From contig CM060965.1 in the NCBI GenBank assembly GCA_030765045.1, positions 24,664,935-24,728,934 of the forward strand: a stretch of 64,000 nucleotides of DNA, read 5' to 3'. The notes under the pieces are model-generated. The model saw nothing but the letters and a program-made list of their open reading frames with translations, made no database searches and was not told the DNA's origin. Position 1 is the first letter of the stretch. Every line of letters starts with the position of its first letter. A program made the translations under genes and the position numbers. This stretch comes from Tenodera sinensis (lineage: Eukaryota > Arthropoda > Insecta > Mantodea > Mantidae). This document shows positions 1 to 12,164 of this stretch, piece by piece.

Positions 1-82
1 CACGAATAGCACATGTGGGTCTCTGGGAACGAACCCGGGCCACCTAGGTGGTAGGCGAACTAGAACCGTCCGGCCACGGCGC
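1..82 (-). mobile_element. tRNA-derived SINE head, cut by window edge
   Basis: Read on the minus strand, this begins with a polymerase III box-A-like segment (gtggccggacggttctag) and a box-B-like segment (cccgggttcgttccc). It then runs into the motif ending tgctattcgtg. The same order (cgccgtggccg, ccacctaggcggcccggg, gtggtattcgtgg) occurs on the plus strand at 8758, so this is the 5' end of the same SINE family in the opposite orientation. The body lies outside the window. Confidence 0.7.
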
Positions 83-269
83 CATTGTGTGGATTAACTG
101 TCATAAACTGTGGTCATAAAACATGGGATCAATTCTATGCATGTTCACTGCGTATCGTACCCCAACATTTGCAGCGTGGTGAACTTGATTTTATGGGGAC
201 TTAAGGTAAGCTAGGTTTATTTGCTAATACGGCGGTCCAGCCGAACCAGAATGTGCTGTATTTCCTTAC

Positions 270-985
270 CCACTTTTACTTTCTCTACTGGTAAGTAGGG
301 GAAGTATTGTATTCCACCCAAAAATTCGATGTCGAGGTTTCACCAGAAATATGTTGTGATACCCCCTGAATCCAAAAAAAAAAAAAAAACTTTTTAGAAA
401 AAGGTTCATGTGTGTCAGTTTGTAAACAGCATAACTCAAAAACGAAAAGTCTGTTAAAAACCAAAGTTGGTATTTAAGTTTAATGTCTTTCAAGGATGCG
501 ACAACGAAGATTTTGAAGAAAATGGCCCCACCCTAAACTACCCTTTACATGGAAAATATTGATTTTCTTGAAAATGGCTAACAATTTTGATTAAAATGTC
601 ATGTTTGAGATATTTATGGCAAATGAAATGTATATCTTGAATTTTCTGGCTATAGCCTCTGTAGTCGTATTTACCTGGACGACTTTTGCATAAGGGAAAC
701 CGTTAGACCAAATCATACTCTACAAAAATGTAGATCTTGCAAAAATACACTTGTGTCTCAATAAATTTTCTTGTAGGGTTAACCATTTCAGATATATTCC
801 TTGTTATGTGTGTGAGTTTCGGAAAACTTAAAAGTTTCGTGAAATGGATCATCGTTCAATTTGTTATATGGTAGGTGTGCAAAGAGAGGAGAATCTCAAA
901 GCTTTAAAAGATGTGACTATCGCTCAAAGCCTTCTCGACAAATAGTTTGTACAAGAGTAGAGAAAGGCATGTGAGTGCAGCACAT
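270..985 (+). mobile_element. Dispersed repeat A, near-complete copy
   Basis: A block of about 700 bp carrying the 10-mer ctttctctac at 279-288 and its reverse complement gtagagaaag at 957-966, so the ends are inverted. Diagnostic internal phrases are a 'ggggaagtattgtattcc' end, 'gatttt...gattaaaatgtcat', 'ggctatagcc' and 'tagacc...tctacaaaaatgtagatc'. The same phrases recur in either orientation near 14.3, 15.5, 38.5, 42 and 45.4 kb. No coding potential is visible, which suggests a non-autonomous DNA element. The exact termini and target duplication are not established, because homology on one side runs past the 10-mer. Confidence 0.65.
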
Positions 986-1406
986 CAGATTTTTTTTTTT
1001 ACTTCTAACGTAACAGTAGTGAATCATTCGATTCTATAATTGAGACTAAGATAAATTATTTAGCAATGAGTAAATATAGCCTGAATAACATTGGAGGTAA
1101 GTTGTAGAATGGCGTTTGTAAAGATGTTTTCAAAATTCTTGATTAGGTTATATGGAATCTTGTCTCCTTTTCATTCACCCATGGCCCGCAGTCATGTTAT
1201 AATACAGAGATCCAAATAGATGTGAACCGCTAAGTGGTGTTTTTCCACTGCGCACGCGGAAACACGTCACCAGCAGCTGATATACACAAGGTCACGAGCA
1301 TCACTTCGTTTTTCTCTGCTCAGTATTGAGCTGACGCGATATCGTGCGGCAGCATTATTACCAGTGTGCTTTATTATTTAGTCCCTACTTCGTCACAAAT
1401 TGTATT

Positions 1407-1919
1407 ATGGCTCAGCATTTGTTTTCTACTGCACAGTGTGTATTCATGTGTGTGAGCTCAGTCAGCTCGCCAGGTGTATGGTGCACCATTAATGAAGAAA
1501 GAGTTATAGGCCCAATTTTTTTCGAGTCAACAGTTGACGCCCCTACATACGCGAATACAATTTTGTGTCCCCTTTTTTTAAAGAATTAACCGACAGGGAA
1601 CATGGTTTTGCCTTTTTTCAACAAGACTGTAACAGTTCATACAGCCAATCTTTCGATGAGAACAATTGAAAGTGTTTCAGGACAACGATTAGCAGAAATG
1701 TGTGGCCCCCTCGGTCCCCCGCGATTTCTTTCTCTGGGGTAACTTAAAGCATAAAGTGTACAAGTCAAACCCACACACCCTGGAAGAATTAAAACAACAT
1801 ATCCGTCAGGAAATTGCCAGCATTTCTCAACGTGAGGTACGGTGAGTGATGGATAATTTCCTAAAGAGGGGCGAAAATGTATGGACAGCGATGGTGGCCA
1901 GTTTCAGCATCTGCTATAA
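1407..1919 (+). pseudogene. Tc3/mariner-type transposase, internally deleted
   Basis: Starts MAQHLF at the ATG at 1407, then jumps to the DDE domain. Visible family landmarks are WCTINEERVIGPIFF, LTDREHGFAFFQQD (second catalytic Asp region), WPPRSP, HTLEELKQHIRQEIASIS and the C-terminal GGQFQHLL followed by TAA at 1917. The frame shifts between these blocks. The helix-turn-helix part between MAQHLF and WCTINEER is missing, and the third acidic site after WPPRSP is lost (WPPRSPAIS). A related copy with the same kind of internal deletion lies at 29560-29959 on the minus strand. This is a dead transposase relic, not a host gene. Confidence 0.75.
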
Positions 1920-2480
1920 TTATATTGCTAAGTAAAGCCTTTAAAGGTAGTTTTAAAAATGCTGTATGGTTTTGTCCGCGCTGTTCTATGACGGGCAGTC
2001 GACGACGTGCGCAGAGGACCCGTGCAAAGACAATAGCCATGAAAATAAGTTGTCACTGTTGTCTGAATCCGATTGAGCTGATATAGGCATACTTTAAACA
2101 TATCTTGTGTTTTTATACTTTCCGCTTGTTTCGTTTCCGTTCTCGCATTGGAAGCACAGTTACACCAGTTGCTTCTGACGTCGATTTTGTTATTCCTTTC
2201 ACAGTCAGGGTGTCATGCATTGAAAGAAAAAGATAAACATCTTTAACACAGTTGCCTTTTCACGTCTGTTTAGAGGTTTGTCGCTTTCATGTTTCTCTAT
2301 ACTACTTTTTAGATTTGAACACTGCGACATTGTTGCAGTATGTCCAGATCGTGGTGACACTCCACATGCACAAGAGAGAAGAAATTGAGAAGTAACTGGA
2401 GTGGTGGGGAGCAAGCGAGTGATGTCAGAATTCAGGCAGTCACATATACAAACGATGTCTGTTTACGTATTGTAAACAAT

Positions 2481-2725
2481 CATGGGCGTCGCAAGCCCCC
2501 CCCCCCCCTCCCTTGGAAGTTGGTGAACTTAATATGCAGCCAATTACTATTAAACTATTATTTTAATTTTGATACAAGGAACAATTTTTATTTAGCACAA
2601 ATTAATGGTTATCTGCAACAAATATTAGGTATAAATTTTGACAGTAAAATAATGATTTAATATTTTCTGATTGCAAAATTCACATGTGCCCCCCCCCCTT
2701 GTAAAAAGGTATACTGACACTCATT
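2481..2725. mobile_element. hAT-type MITE (family M), copy 1
   Basis: A 245-bp insertion flanked by perfect 8-bp target-site duplications, taaacaat at 2473-2480 and 2726-2733. The left end is catgggcgtcg and the right end is an imperfect inverse (gacactcatt). Long C tracts sit just inside both ends. The AT-rich core (gtgaacttaatatgcag, actattaaactattattttaat, tgcaacaaat) is shared with the copies at 55894, 56673 and 61277. The 8-bp duplications point to the hAT superfamily. There is no ORF. Confidence 0.88.
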
Positions 2726-3051
2726 TAAACAATTATTGTGTAGTTATCACGGTCAGAGTGAGCGATACACTGATCCCCACCTCTCCTATTGTGCAAGTGG
2801 GCACGTCTCTTCTATTGCGCATCTATGCTTCAGGAGTGGGGGAGTGTCACGACGAACTGGACAAACTGTACGCATGCACACGCATTACTGAGATGGCGGG
2901 CGCCAGAGAATCGCTTCACTGCAATAAACAACGCAATCGGAAGTACCGACTGCCGCATGAAAATAAATAGAAGTAAAATATTGAAGCTCACGTTTAAATG
3001 TTTTGGAAGTTAGATTATACTGATTATTCACTCCGTTCATTATTTATATAG

Positions 3052-3640
3052 AACCGAGGGACAGAATCTGGCGTACTACCCGCACAAGCGGATTTTGCTC
3101 CCACGGCCCCCAACTGTAATAGATATTGAACATAATGGGGTTCCTGGTGGTACTGGGGGGAATGTGGGAATCCGCAGACGGAAAAACCAGAGTGGGATAG
3201 CTGCAGCTCGTGAAGATCCTCGAGGGAACCCATGTCAGTACTAATGGAAGGCACCTGAATGTGAATATGGGCCAAAATGACCTTGATGTCGATGGATCCC
3301 TTAAACATCACTCTTTGAATGTGAATAAGAAGCTATGTCACCGATTCTTTTGATGGCGTCCTCGAAGCGACATGGAAAGGTAATGCTAGCAATGCCGTAT
3401 CTGCGCGACAATTCCTGGCCCCCGCCATGCATCCAATGGAACCTGCTGGTAGCTCATGGTACCTCATTGCGGTCATCTTTCTGCAGATCGTAAAGTCGGG
3501 AGGTAGGCGTCGGGCACTCGGAACGGTAAACAGGAATGCCGCGCGTTTGCCCAGAGTAAACACGATAAGCGCTATCGCCAGATAACCAGAATCTTCAAGA
3601 GGTTTTGCCATTTCAAAACTTAGAGAACAATGTAGAAATT
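3052..3640. other. GC-richer coding-like segment, unidentified
   Basis: This stretch is richer in GC than its surroundings and contains open segments in several frames. After an acceptor-like 'tttatatag' at 3043-3051, the plus strand is open for about 60 codons (TEGQNLAYYPHKRILLPRPP onward), then shifts frame repeatedly up to about 3590. A minus-strand frame is open for 103 codons (3333-3644). I recognise no domain. It could be a decayed retrocopy or transposon remnant, and I cannot choose a strand with confidence. Confidence 0.25.
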
Positions 3641-4249
3641 TCACATTTGTGAAGTGGCAGTTTGAAAACTGGATGAAGTTACTATCTTTAAATAACTGGC
3701 TTCTTACAACGTTTCAAACCATTCTGCTATAAACTGAGGAATCAGGAAATGTTAAGGAATAAAGTTGTTGCTTGCAAAGGAAGGTATTTAAAAGCGCAGC
3801 GGGTTGATTATTTGTAACCCAAAATGACAAACCACAGAAGATAGTGGCTCTATTATAAAGAAAAGAAAGATCGCCTAATTTTGAAGACAAAGGCATACTA
3901 TTATATGTACTTATTGGATTTACTCATGCTTTGTTTAATGTTTCAAGTTGAAAAATTATAAAATTAACAAAAAATACAGGATCGTCCAGTTGATTGTGCA
4001 TATTTTACGAAGTTTCCCGCAAAAAAATAAGTACATTGATATGAGCATTGAAACAGCTTCCCCCCCACCTCTTTGTACCAGGAATTGCTCCCAACACCAC
4101 ACATTGTTGACCGTGATACTGGAGAAAACATCACAATATAAATCTACTAATTTGTTTCCCGCTTTACACCTAAAAAGTATGTTAGTTATTGATTTACTCA
4201 GAAATAGTCACAAGCTATGGGGACTGCGCGCAAAGTCGGCTTCACTTTA

Positions 4250-6420
4250 ACGGCAGGGCATTGCCAATCTAAATCTCAAAAAAAAAATTATATATATTTT
4301 AACTTTTAATATTTTTATACGTATGATAATGTGCATATTGTTATCAACCGAAAACTTAATTGAGCAAAGTGTCCTGTAAGTAAAGAAAGGGTAAATGTTA
4401 GGCTGCCGTGGATGTTATTCTTTGCATGTTAGGATTTCATAAGGCACGCCTGTACCGTGTTGGAATTGTGGTTGGGATCTACGATCACTTTACCGCATAC
4501 TAGTCGCCATCTGTGGAGCAACAGGAGAATTGCAAGGACTCAGCCAAGGCGTTTACACTCACGGTTCTGTAACATGGTTTACAACGCGGGTTATACGGTC
4601 AGTAGTGAGTGTGACACCTTGAGATCGGGATAATTAGTCGCTAAAGCGGTTTATAGACACAATGAGGCTGTTTCGCAGCTTTTCTGCGTTGTTATACAGA
4701 AGTTCTCTGAACTGTTTTGTTAAATAATTACACTGATCCTGAAAAAGCTGCCGCTGTATCTTCATGGAAAGTAAATCCACATTTAAATACATTGGGTGAG
4801 TAAGAAATTGTGACATAAAGAACCAGTTTAAAGCATGAGATAGATAATCAGTATGAGAATCCTTTATACTGTTTAATCCATTAGTATATCCACACGGAAC
4901 CATTTCGCAGTTATATGGTATGTTAGGTAAGTCATGATATTTTGTTTAATTCCTCAAAGAATTTCTCACATTTATTAAACACTGTGTGAAACTTTTATAT
5001 TTTATTTCATTGCCATATTTTAAAATTTTTTCTGAATGTTTGTACGTCTGAGTTCTATTTTTTAATGTGCTCATTACTCCGAGTATAAAGCTATATATTA
5101 TTGACTACTGCGGCTATATAGCCCTTCCTATCTCAATGCATTAGACCATTAACAAAATATCTTCCATGTGAAAGTCAACTTTCGAAAAATGAGAGTTAGA
5201 ACCTTGTTCTGGGCAGCTATCCAATTATATATAACGCTGAAATAATACTGTTTTAATATATGCTGCTTTAAAAGCATTTTGTGCACATGCAGGCCCTCTT
5301 TTGTCTTTTCTGTTCCTGTGCAAACACATAATTTAGTATTCGAAGATTCCAGAGGGCTCTCTTGAATGGTTTGTTCACTTTTAAGTAGGCAAAACTTTTT
5401 TAAACCCTATAAGAGGAAAGTATTAAGTGTGTTTCATCCAAACATTATATGTAGAGGTTTCACCGGCAATACATGTTTTGAGACCCTAAAAGCATTTTTA
5501 GTAAAAAAGGCCCGAGAGAGAGACAGACAGACAGACAGACAGAGAGCGCATAACTCAATAAAATCACCAAATAGTATGTAAGTTCAGCATCTTCCAAGGT
5601 TGCGACACGAAGATTTAAAAAAGAAAGAAAAAATCCCCATTCCGAAACTATCCTTTACATGGAACATTTTTCGAAGTTTTTTTTGCTCAAAAATGGCTCT
5701 AGCGATTTTGATTAAAATATCTGTGAAATGATTTGAAGGGTAGTGCAGCTATAAAAGCTACATAGAACCGAAGTAGAAGGTGTGTAATAAAGATTTGACT
5801 AATGTAATAGCTATGGTAGGGTGAATAAAACTGGCGAATCATCGAAGTTGACAGACGGGTTCCGAGAGGAGAAGCTTGTTTACCGGCAAGTGCAAAGATG
5901 CGTATAATGTAGAACAGGTGTGTGGGTTGCAACACTTATATAGCATGCCTTACTTCTTAAATTTATTGTGTATTATTCTTACAGAAGGAACGCCTTAAAT
6001 GTGTTCACTATTTCTTTATTATTTTATATATAGTAACGTGTGATTTTAAAGTTATATTTATTCATTTAGAAGGGTCTAAGGGCCAATCTTTTCACATTAA
6101 CTGCATATGTTTATGTTCAGGCGAGCAGATATTTGATATTTTTCATACTGTCAGCACGTCTCATTAACATGTTTTTTTCTGTATCGTTTATTTAAGGAAG
6201 CAGGGACTATTAAATCGCATTGTAAACAGAAGCTCCATACCAGTATTTCAGTGAAAATATACCTGCCCTGCTTCTGAGAATTCTTTCTTCAAATCATTTT
6301 AGAAAAAGTCTTCGGCCCCGCGTGTTTGAGTTGAATAAAACCAAACTTCATATTTAAGTCCAGTATTTGTAAGGATGCCAGGCGAAGATTTGTATGAAAT
6401 GTTTCCTAACCTAAACGATT
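4250..6420. other. Non-genic AT-rich DNA with repeat A fragments
   Basis: No gene is recognised. A degraded repeat A arm is visible at about 5360-5720, including gtttcatccaaacattat, gaggtttcaccggcaatac, a gaca/gaga simple tract at 5515-5545 and gattttgattaaaat. A short unit containing 'tagtcgccatctgtgg' lies near 4500. The remaining short ORFs look random. Confidence 0.5.
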
Positions 6421-6426
6421 CTTTAC

Positions 6427-6480
6427 ATGAGTGAGTGAGTGGGGTTTAAGAGTCCATCGACTAAGTCATTTGGGCCCGAC
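6427..6480 (-). repeat. Short core repeat with (GAGT)n tail
   Basis: Carries gagtgagtgagtggggtttaa followed by gtccatcgactaagtcatttgggccc. On the other strand this matches the unit at 21646, 37528, 44755 and 12102: a core reading gggcc-taaatgacctag-ttg-cgacgggccc-ttaaa followed by (ACTC)n. It looks like a very short retroposed or tail-derived element. Confidence 0.6.
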
Positions 6481-7139
6481 ATCCAAAGATAAAAAAGGTA
6501 AAAACCCAAAAGCATCTAGGCTTTGAAGTTAAAACGTACAATGAAAGCTAAAACGGTTAAAAGTTAAAAAGTGAAAAGTAAAACGTTAAAACAGTAAAAC
6601 ATTATGCCAAAATGTTCATTATTTTGTGCTTCCAAAGGTTTTATTAAAACAGATCTTATGTTTGAAAAATGAACAACACAAACAAAATACGTGGATACCT
6701 CTAACTTACGTAGGCGTCAAGGAGTCTTTTATTTTACTCTTACTGGGAAACTTTAAGGAGTAGAAACTTACCAGAAAGAAAATGTAAACCTTATTAAAAT
6801 AAGCAGATCATGTTAAATAACATTTCTCATAGCATTAGCTGTTTCCAAAGCATTCGGTTTCTACTATGTATGTTTACAATCCCTATGTTTGAGATTAGAT
6901 TATTATATCTAATGGTAATAGGTGGTATGTGTGTATGAGTAATATATTCTAATAGGCCATTTCTCTTTGTTTACGCGGAGGCTTGTTGATTAAAGAATTG
7001 TGATATGTGTAGGTATCAAGTTGAGGCTTGTTTACGCGTGTTAGCGAAGCCCATTATGCCTAATTTAAAACAATTTCTAGGCTTGCATTTGCTAGCTCAT
7101 ATAGTTTTTCAGATAATAGAATTAATGCTTTTAATTAGA

Positions 7140-8150
7140 GAAAAAATGCACTTTTTAAAACCTGTCTTCACATTTTTCAGAGAAGTGCACTAGCGGCATT
7201 TTCTGTTACTTGAGTAAAATGAAAATAAATTAAAGTATTTGACTGATATTGTTACTTACAGAGAAATACATTTTTGCTTTTATGAATTTCTTTTAATTGT
7301 TCTTGCTTTCTGTATTACTACTATTACCGCCGACTGAGAAGTTTAGTAAAATGACCCGTGAAGCAGTACGTACATAACTATATGGAACTCAATGTACAAA
7401 AAGCGAATTTAGTAATATGCACGGGATTATGATTGTTTAACGAGGCCTTCTTAGCTTATCCTCCCGTCCCTTTCTTCACCCCTCTGCAATGATAGTACAG
7501 CGTTTTCATGCCTGAAAGGGAAGTCGACTTTTTCTTGTCGCTTAGTAAATCGTTACCCCTCTCTGTATCCGTCTCTAAGGGCACCACTGTTCATGATACA
7601 TGCTATGTTTACAATAACTCAATAAATGCTACTAATTTTAAGCAGTACTTGCAATCTTTCCCACAACACACACTAAGAATTTGGAGATAAAAATAAAGAA
7701 AATTAAAATGTGGTTTAACTAGGTCTCGTGTATTCAACCCCACCCCTCTCCTACCCGCGTTTCCTTTTCCTCATTACAGAGCCACTAGCGCCGTATCGCA
7801 ACTGTTCAAGAGTTCATTGGTCGGTACTTATGCATCACGTCTCTTAAGACCCCCGTAAGACGATAAGAAAGTGAGAGGTGTGTGCACAAAACGAATTTAG
7901 TAATATGCACTGAGGAGAGGGGGGTAATGATTTACTAAGCGGCAAGAAAAAATCAATACTTCCCTTTCAGGCCGACGTGTCATTGTTATAAGTATGTTCA
8001 GCAAGTAGCATGAAAGTGCTGTCATTGCAGAGGGGTAAAGAAAGGTAAAGGAGGGGAAGCTACGAAGGCCTCGTTAAACATTCATGATACCCTTGCATTT
8101 TAATAAATTCGTTTTCTTTACAAGCAATATGCCGCTAGTTTGTAAGAGGC
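7140..8150. repeat. Large imperfect inverted repeat
   Basis: The segment at about 7390-7560 (gcgaatttagtaatatgcac, gtttaacgaggccttc, cacccctctgcaatga, cctgaaagggaagt, cgcttagtaaatcgttaccc) reappears as its reverse complement at about 7890-8080, with indels. Outer parts (ctagcggcatt at about 7189, aatatgccgctag at about 8128) also pair. The structure could form a long stem around a roughly 300-bp centre. It may be a foldback element or an inverted duplication. No ORF is convincing. Confidence 0.65.
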
Positions 8151-8581
8151 TATAAACCTCAAGTTTCAAAGAGGGTCGCCTTCTTGCTTTTTTTTCTATT
8201 AAACATTAGTGTGTTGTCAATTTACCCAGTTTCCAGTAAACCAGCGTGACATGATGTTGATGTATGAACGTTGAGAAACCGCAGTAAATACAGCATAAAA
8301 CGTGCTCACGTTTTGTATTACGGATGAGTTAAACTAAAGATTTCGGCAACAGACATGCGACCAGTCACTCTCCCCAAGTTACAAGGTCATTGACACAATC
8401 TAAGAGCAATCCTCCTCAAACTGTCATTGGAGAATATGAGCCCATTCACTTGTTCAGTTCTTTCAAGCGGCATATCGTTTGCATCTTTTCTAAATCTTGC
8501 GAGAAGCTATGTTCATGCACACCAGGCTTTCATACCACAATAAACGTATTAAAGAGTGGATGATGTCTTCTCCCGACTAAA

Positions 8582-8671
8582 TGTGTGTATGTGTGTGTGT
8601 GTGTCTGTGTGTGTGCGTGCGTGCGTGCGTGCGTGCGTGTGTGTGTGTGTGGGCGCGCGCGCGCCCGCGCT
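8582..8671. repeat. (TG)n/(CGTG)n/(GC)n alternating tract
   Basis: About 90 bases of alternating purine-pyrimidine sequence grade from TG repeats through cgtg repeats into gcgcgcgc. This composition favours left-handed DNA. It is a simple repeat with no coding role. Confidence 0.9.
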
Positions 8672-8757
8672 TGGCACGGATAACGAAAATGCTGCGTAGT
8701 TTGCACTCCATTTCACACAATATATGATTTAATTTTATGTAACGCCTACCTACGACA

Positions 8758-9060
8758 GCGCCGTGGCCGAGTGGTTAGACCATTGGTCTACCACCTAGGC
8801 GGCCCGGGTGCGATCCCGCATGTGGTATTCGTGGTGGACGAAATGGCGTCTGGGCGGGTTTTCTCCGGATTCTCCGATTTTTCCGATTTCCCCCGCGGCT
8901 CATTCCACCAATTGCTCCATCATCACCTTTCCATTCATCGATTTCGCCTGCATTTCACATCACCGTCTTCCTCACTCTCATACCTGGTGCTTGGCTGACC
9001 ACCCGCTTGCAGGTCTTCACTCTGTCTGGTCATAGGTTCCTGTGCTCCCCGACAAGATCA
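8758..9060 (+). mobile_element. tRNA-derived SINE
   Basis: Begins with a tRNA-like head: box A at gtggccgagtggttagacc and box B at gggtgcgatcccgc. The body runs gtggtattcgtggtggacg, tctgggcgggttttctccgg, attccacca...ctccatcatcacc and ends near ggtcttcactctgtctggtcataggttcctgtgctccccgac. The same body without the tRNA head is at 46440-46670, and a diverged copy lies at 35646-35810 in reverse. No clean target duplication was found. Confidence 0.8.
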
Positions 9061-9785
9061 TCCGTAAAGTCAACGAAAATTATAGCTTGAACGTTACCAA
9101 CATAAGATTAATTACTACCTTCTCACGTCTTTCATTTTATTAAAACCACAATGATTATTGTATACTATGATCACTTTATATTGTAAAGGAAGTTTTAAAT
9201 AAGGATAATTAGTAGAAATTAAAAGAAATGGTAACATTAATTTGTTCAAAAATTTATTTACTTGCTTGCTTGCCTACTTACTCACTCATTTATTTATTTG
9301 TATCTTTACATATTTTGAAACTTACAGCAATGTACATTTAGTAATGCGATAAAGAACACGCAGTAAACAAACTGAATTAATATCTTCAAAGTTAAAATAA
9401 GTGAATTAAATATCATCAGTGATGATAAATTTGCATATTATATTCCTTATACACAAATTTATATTATACTATTCATATTAAAAATGAATCTTCTGCTATC
9501 ACTCTTACTGACGATTAAATATCATTACATATGAACAGTTTAAAATTAAGGTTTCAACATGCGGAGCCAGGAATTTTTTTTTTAAGTTAAAAGCTCTTGC
9601 AATGGAGCAGGGGAGGGGGAGAAAAGAGGGGCGGTCACGACTCGCAAACTTTTAAAGTAGCTTAGCTGGAGCTTAGGAAAGGCCTAAACTTGCATGAACC
9701 ATTTCGAAAATAGCTAAAGCTGCGTAAAAAAGGATTCAGAGGGCATATTTTAATAAGTCCTACATTTTTAAAATTAACCTAACTA

Positions 9786-10100
9786 AACCCTAGCGCAGCA
9801 GCCCTGAAAAGTCAAGACTTACCGCACGACCGCTGCGTCCCCACCTCTGCCCACTATAGGCGTCATGAGTGGAGAGTAGCGCGGTAGTAGTGCGACTGCC
9901 TCTGGCGCGGAGGACCCGGGTTCCTTCCTCGGTATCGGCGTGGGGATGGAACCCTCTGGGAGGTGTGGCACGGGGAGCACTCAGCCTCGTTAGGTCCCGG
10001 ACGAGCCAATTGAAGAACTCCTTGATAAACAACCCAGTTACGAAGGTTGAATAACCGACCGGGAGGGCTCGGGGTGCTGACCACGTCCCGCTCTACATTT
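9786..10100. mobile_element. Rearranged SINE sharing its 3' module with the 5S SINE
   Basis: 9786-9862 is, in reverse, the 3' block found at about 56195-56270 (acgcctatagtgggcagaggtgggg ... gctgctgcgctaggg). 9880-10090 reads in the plus direction. It has a box-B-like ggacccgggttcc and ends with accgggagggctcggggtgctgaccacgtccc, a module also present at 56140-56172. The unit is therefore a SINE with one part inverted, as in 5' inversion during target-primed insertion, or two overlapping insertions. The apparent ORFs here are incidental. Confidence 0.6.
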
Positions 10101-10679
10101 TTACATATGGTAAGTTTTCCCTATATTTTAACATTTCCTTGTTATGCCAAATTATACAAAATTCAGTCATAAAGATAAATTCACAAATGTTCGCAGGAAA
10201 TTGAAGATATGCATTTCATTTCTCGTGTTAGTATGTTAAACATGTGGTACTTTCGTCAAAATTGTTTTCTGTGTGACGTAAAGGATAATATGTGAAGGGT
10301 ATTTTCTTGACAATCTTCTTGTATGCTCGTAAGGTGCTGAAGTTTAACACCAAAGTTGGTATGTAACCAGCTTTTCGTTTTTATTTTGTGCTGTTCACAA
10401 ACACACGGACCTCTCTTTTTTATTGTAGGTGTGTGTTATATTTTCATTAGTTTCTCCACCCACTATCGTTTATTTTCATATCTCTTGTATTTCATATTAG
10501 TGGAAACAATCATTTGCATAAATGATTTCGTTACACGTTTCGTTGTAGGTATATGACAGGTAGAGGAGGCAGAAGCGATAGTCAAATATTTAAAAGTTGA
10601 GCTGCTTTGAAAATACTCTCTTTACACATCACGAGAAACAATAAAATGGGGATTTAGCTCTTCATGAATAGAAAACTCA

Positions 10680-12089
10680 AACCATCAACGCATATGGTTA
10701 ATGCCACAAATGTTATTCAGCATAAACTGCGTTTTAACGGTATATACATTTTTACATATCTCTTATGGGTTACGAATTATGCAAACTTAAAATTCGATCA
10801 AAATGAAGAGAAATTCGCTGACTAGAGAAAAAAGATGTAAATATCTTAAAGTGGTGTTTGATTTAAAGTCGCTAATGCACTTTTTGTGAAAATAAAAAAT
10901 AACCAGAAATTGTTCTTATAAAAGGAATGAGAGGATATGTTTCTATCTTCCACGTTTGATATTTATTGGACTTTTCTTTTTTTAAATTGGCAGAATGTTT
11001 ACTTCTTTGGACACTTCTGTGAATGATTAAATGAAATTATTTATTTTTATGCATTTACCAGTACTATTAGCTGTGTCCGGTTCCGTTTTCCTCTGCCCTA
11101 ATTTTACTTTCTATATCTAATCTGAGTTGGCTGTTTTACCCTTAACCTAGTTAAAATGTACTTTTCGCTGCATGCACTATGTGCTGTCGTTAACTTTAAA
11201 CACATCTGCTAACGCTTTCATGGCGAGCGCACATAAATTCTGAAAAACTTCGTTTATTTTCTTTTAATGACATTCATCACAATGTTTTGTACATTGGACT
11301 ATGTTAAAGCTTTTAAGGCAACGAATTTCCGACAAATTTTCCAGAAAAAAGAAATTATTATTTAAATGTTCGTTGAAAAAAATCTCAAAAATTATAGAAT
11401 CAGTATGTAACAGCGGCATTGTCTTTTTTAGCTATTTAAATGCCTCAAAATTTAATGCAGATGAACTTGTTCGTCATGCTACTGGTCAAAAGATGGCATT
11501 TTGACAAATCTGGTTGACTAACATTACCAGTTTCTTTCCTTTCTTATTTTTTTTCTGTTATCATTTCCATAGGTTTCCTCTGTACAGTAACAGTATCAAC
11601 AATAGACGGTCATAGCACGTGTAACAATAACAAAATGCCATAGATAGTACTTTAAATAATTAATCTGTGTTGGCAATAGTAAAACTGAATCAATGAACGC
11701 TCTCCAAAAGCTTACTTTGCTATCATAGGGACTTAGATTGAGTTGCATTGGCTGGCTGTTAACTATACTTAAATATTAATTAGTATTTTCATTGTACTGG
11801 AATGTTTATTTAATTTACATACCTTTTGCCTAACTAAATACAACTCGAATTTTTATTTTCTGCTTTAATTTACTCATGCCCTCGTATTCAAAATCTATGT
11901 ATGAAATAATAACAGTGAAAGAGGTTTTTGAATTTTCGACTATTATCCATGACCAGTAATTCTCTTATGTTATTCTGCTATTATCAGATAGTACAATGGC
12001 AGTATTCTTATCACTTAGCTTTGTAATAGTTCCCAAGTTTATTCAGGTTTAAATCTACAGTTATGGGCAAGCATGCGAATTACTTAGCA
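10680..12089. other. Mostly unique AT-rich DNA, no gene seen
   Basis: No conserved domain, splice-flanked LRR exon or element end could be recognised. A short repeat A-like piece (catttgcataaatgatt...gcgatagtcaaat) ends just upstream at about 10640. Long intergenic or upstream intronic DNA is the simplest reading. Confidence 0.45.
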
Positions 12090-12101
12090 TTAAAGCCAGG
12101 A

Positions 12102-12152
12102 GTGAGTGAGTTGCGTTTAAGGGCCCGTCGACAACTAGGTCATTAGGCCCCG
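12102..12152 (-). mobile_element. 51-bp micro-insertion with perfect 12-bp TSD
   Basis: A 51-bp unit (tail agtgagtgag, then ttgcgtttaagggcccgtcg and acaactaggtcattaggcccc) lies between perfect 12-bp direct repeats ttaaagccagga at 12090-12101 and 12153-12164. The duplication shows that this tiny core-plus-tail unit was inserted as such. A target duplication of this length suggests retroposition. The unit has four relatives in the window. Confidence 0.8.
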
Positions 12153-12164
12153 TTAAAGCCAGGA

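Noticed and set aside
8758..8832. tRNA gene on the plus strand
   Set aside because: A- and B-box-like but not a closing cloverleaf; the following body is repeated at 46440, so it is a SINE.
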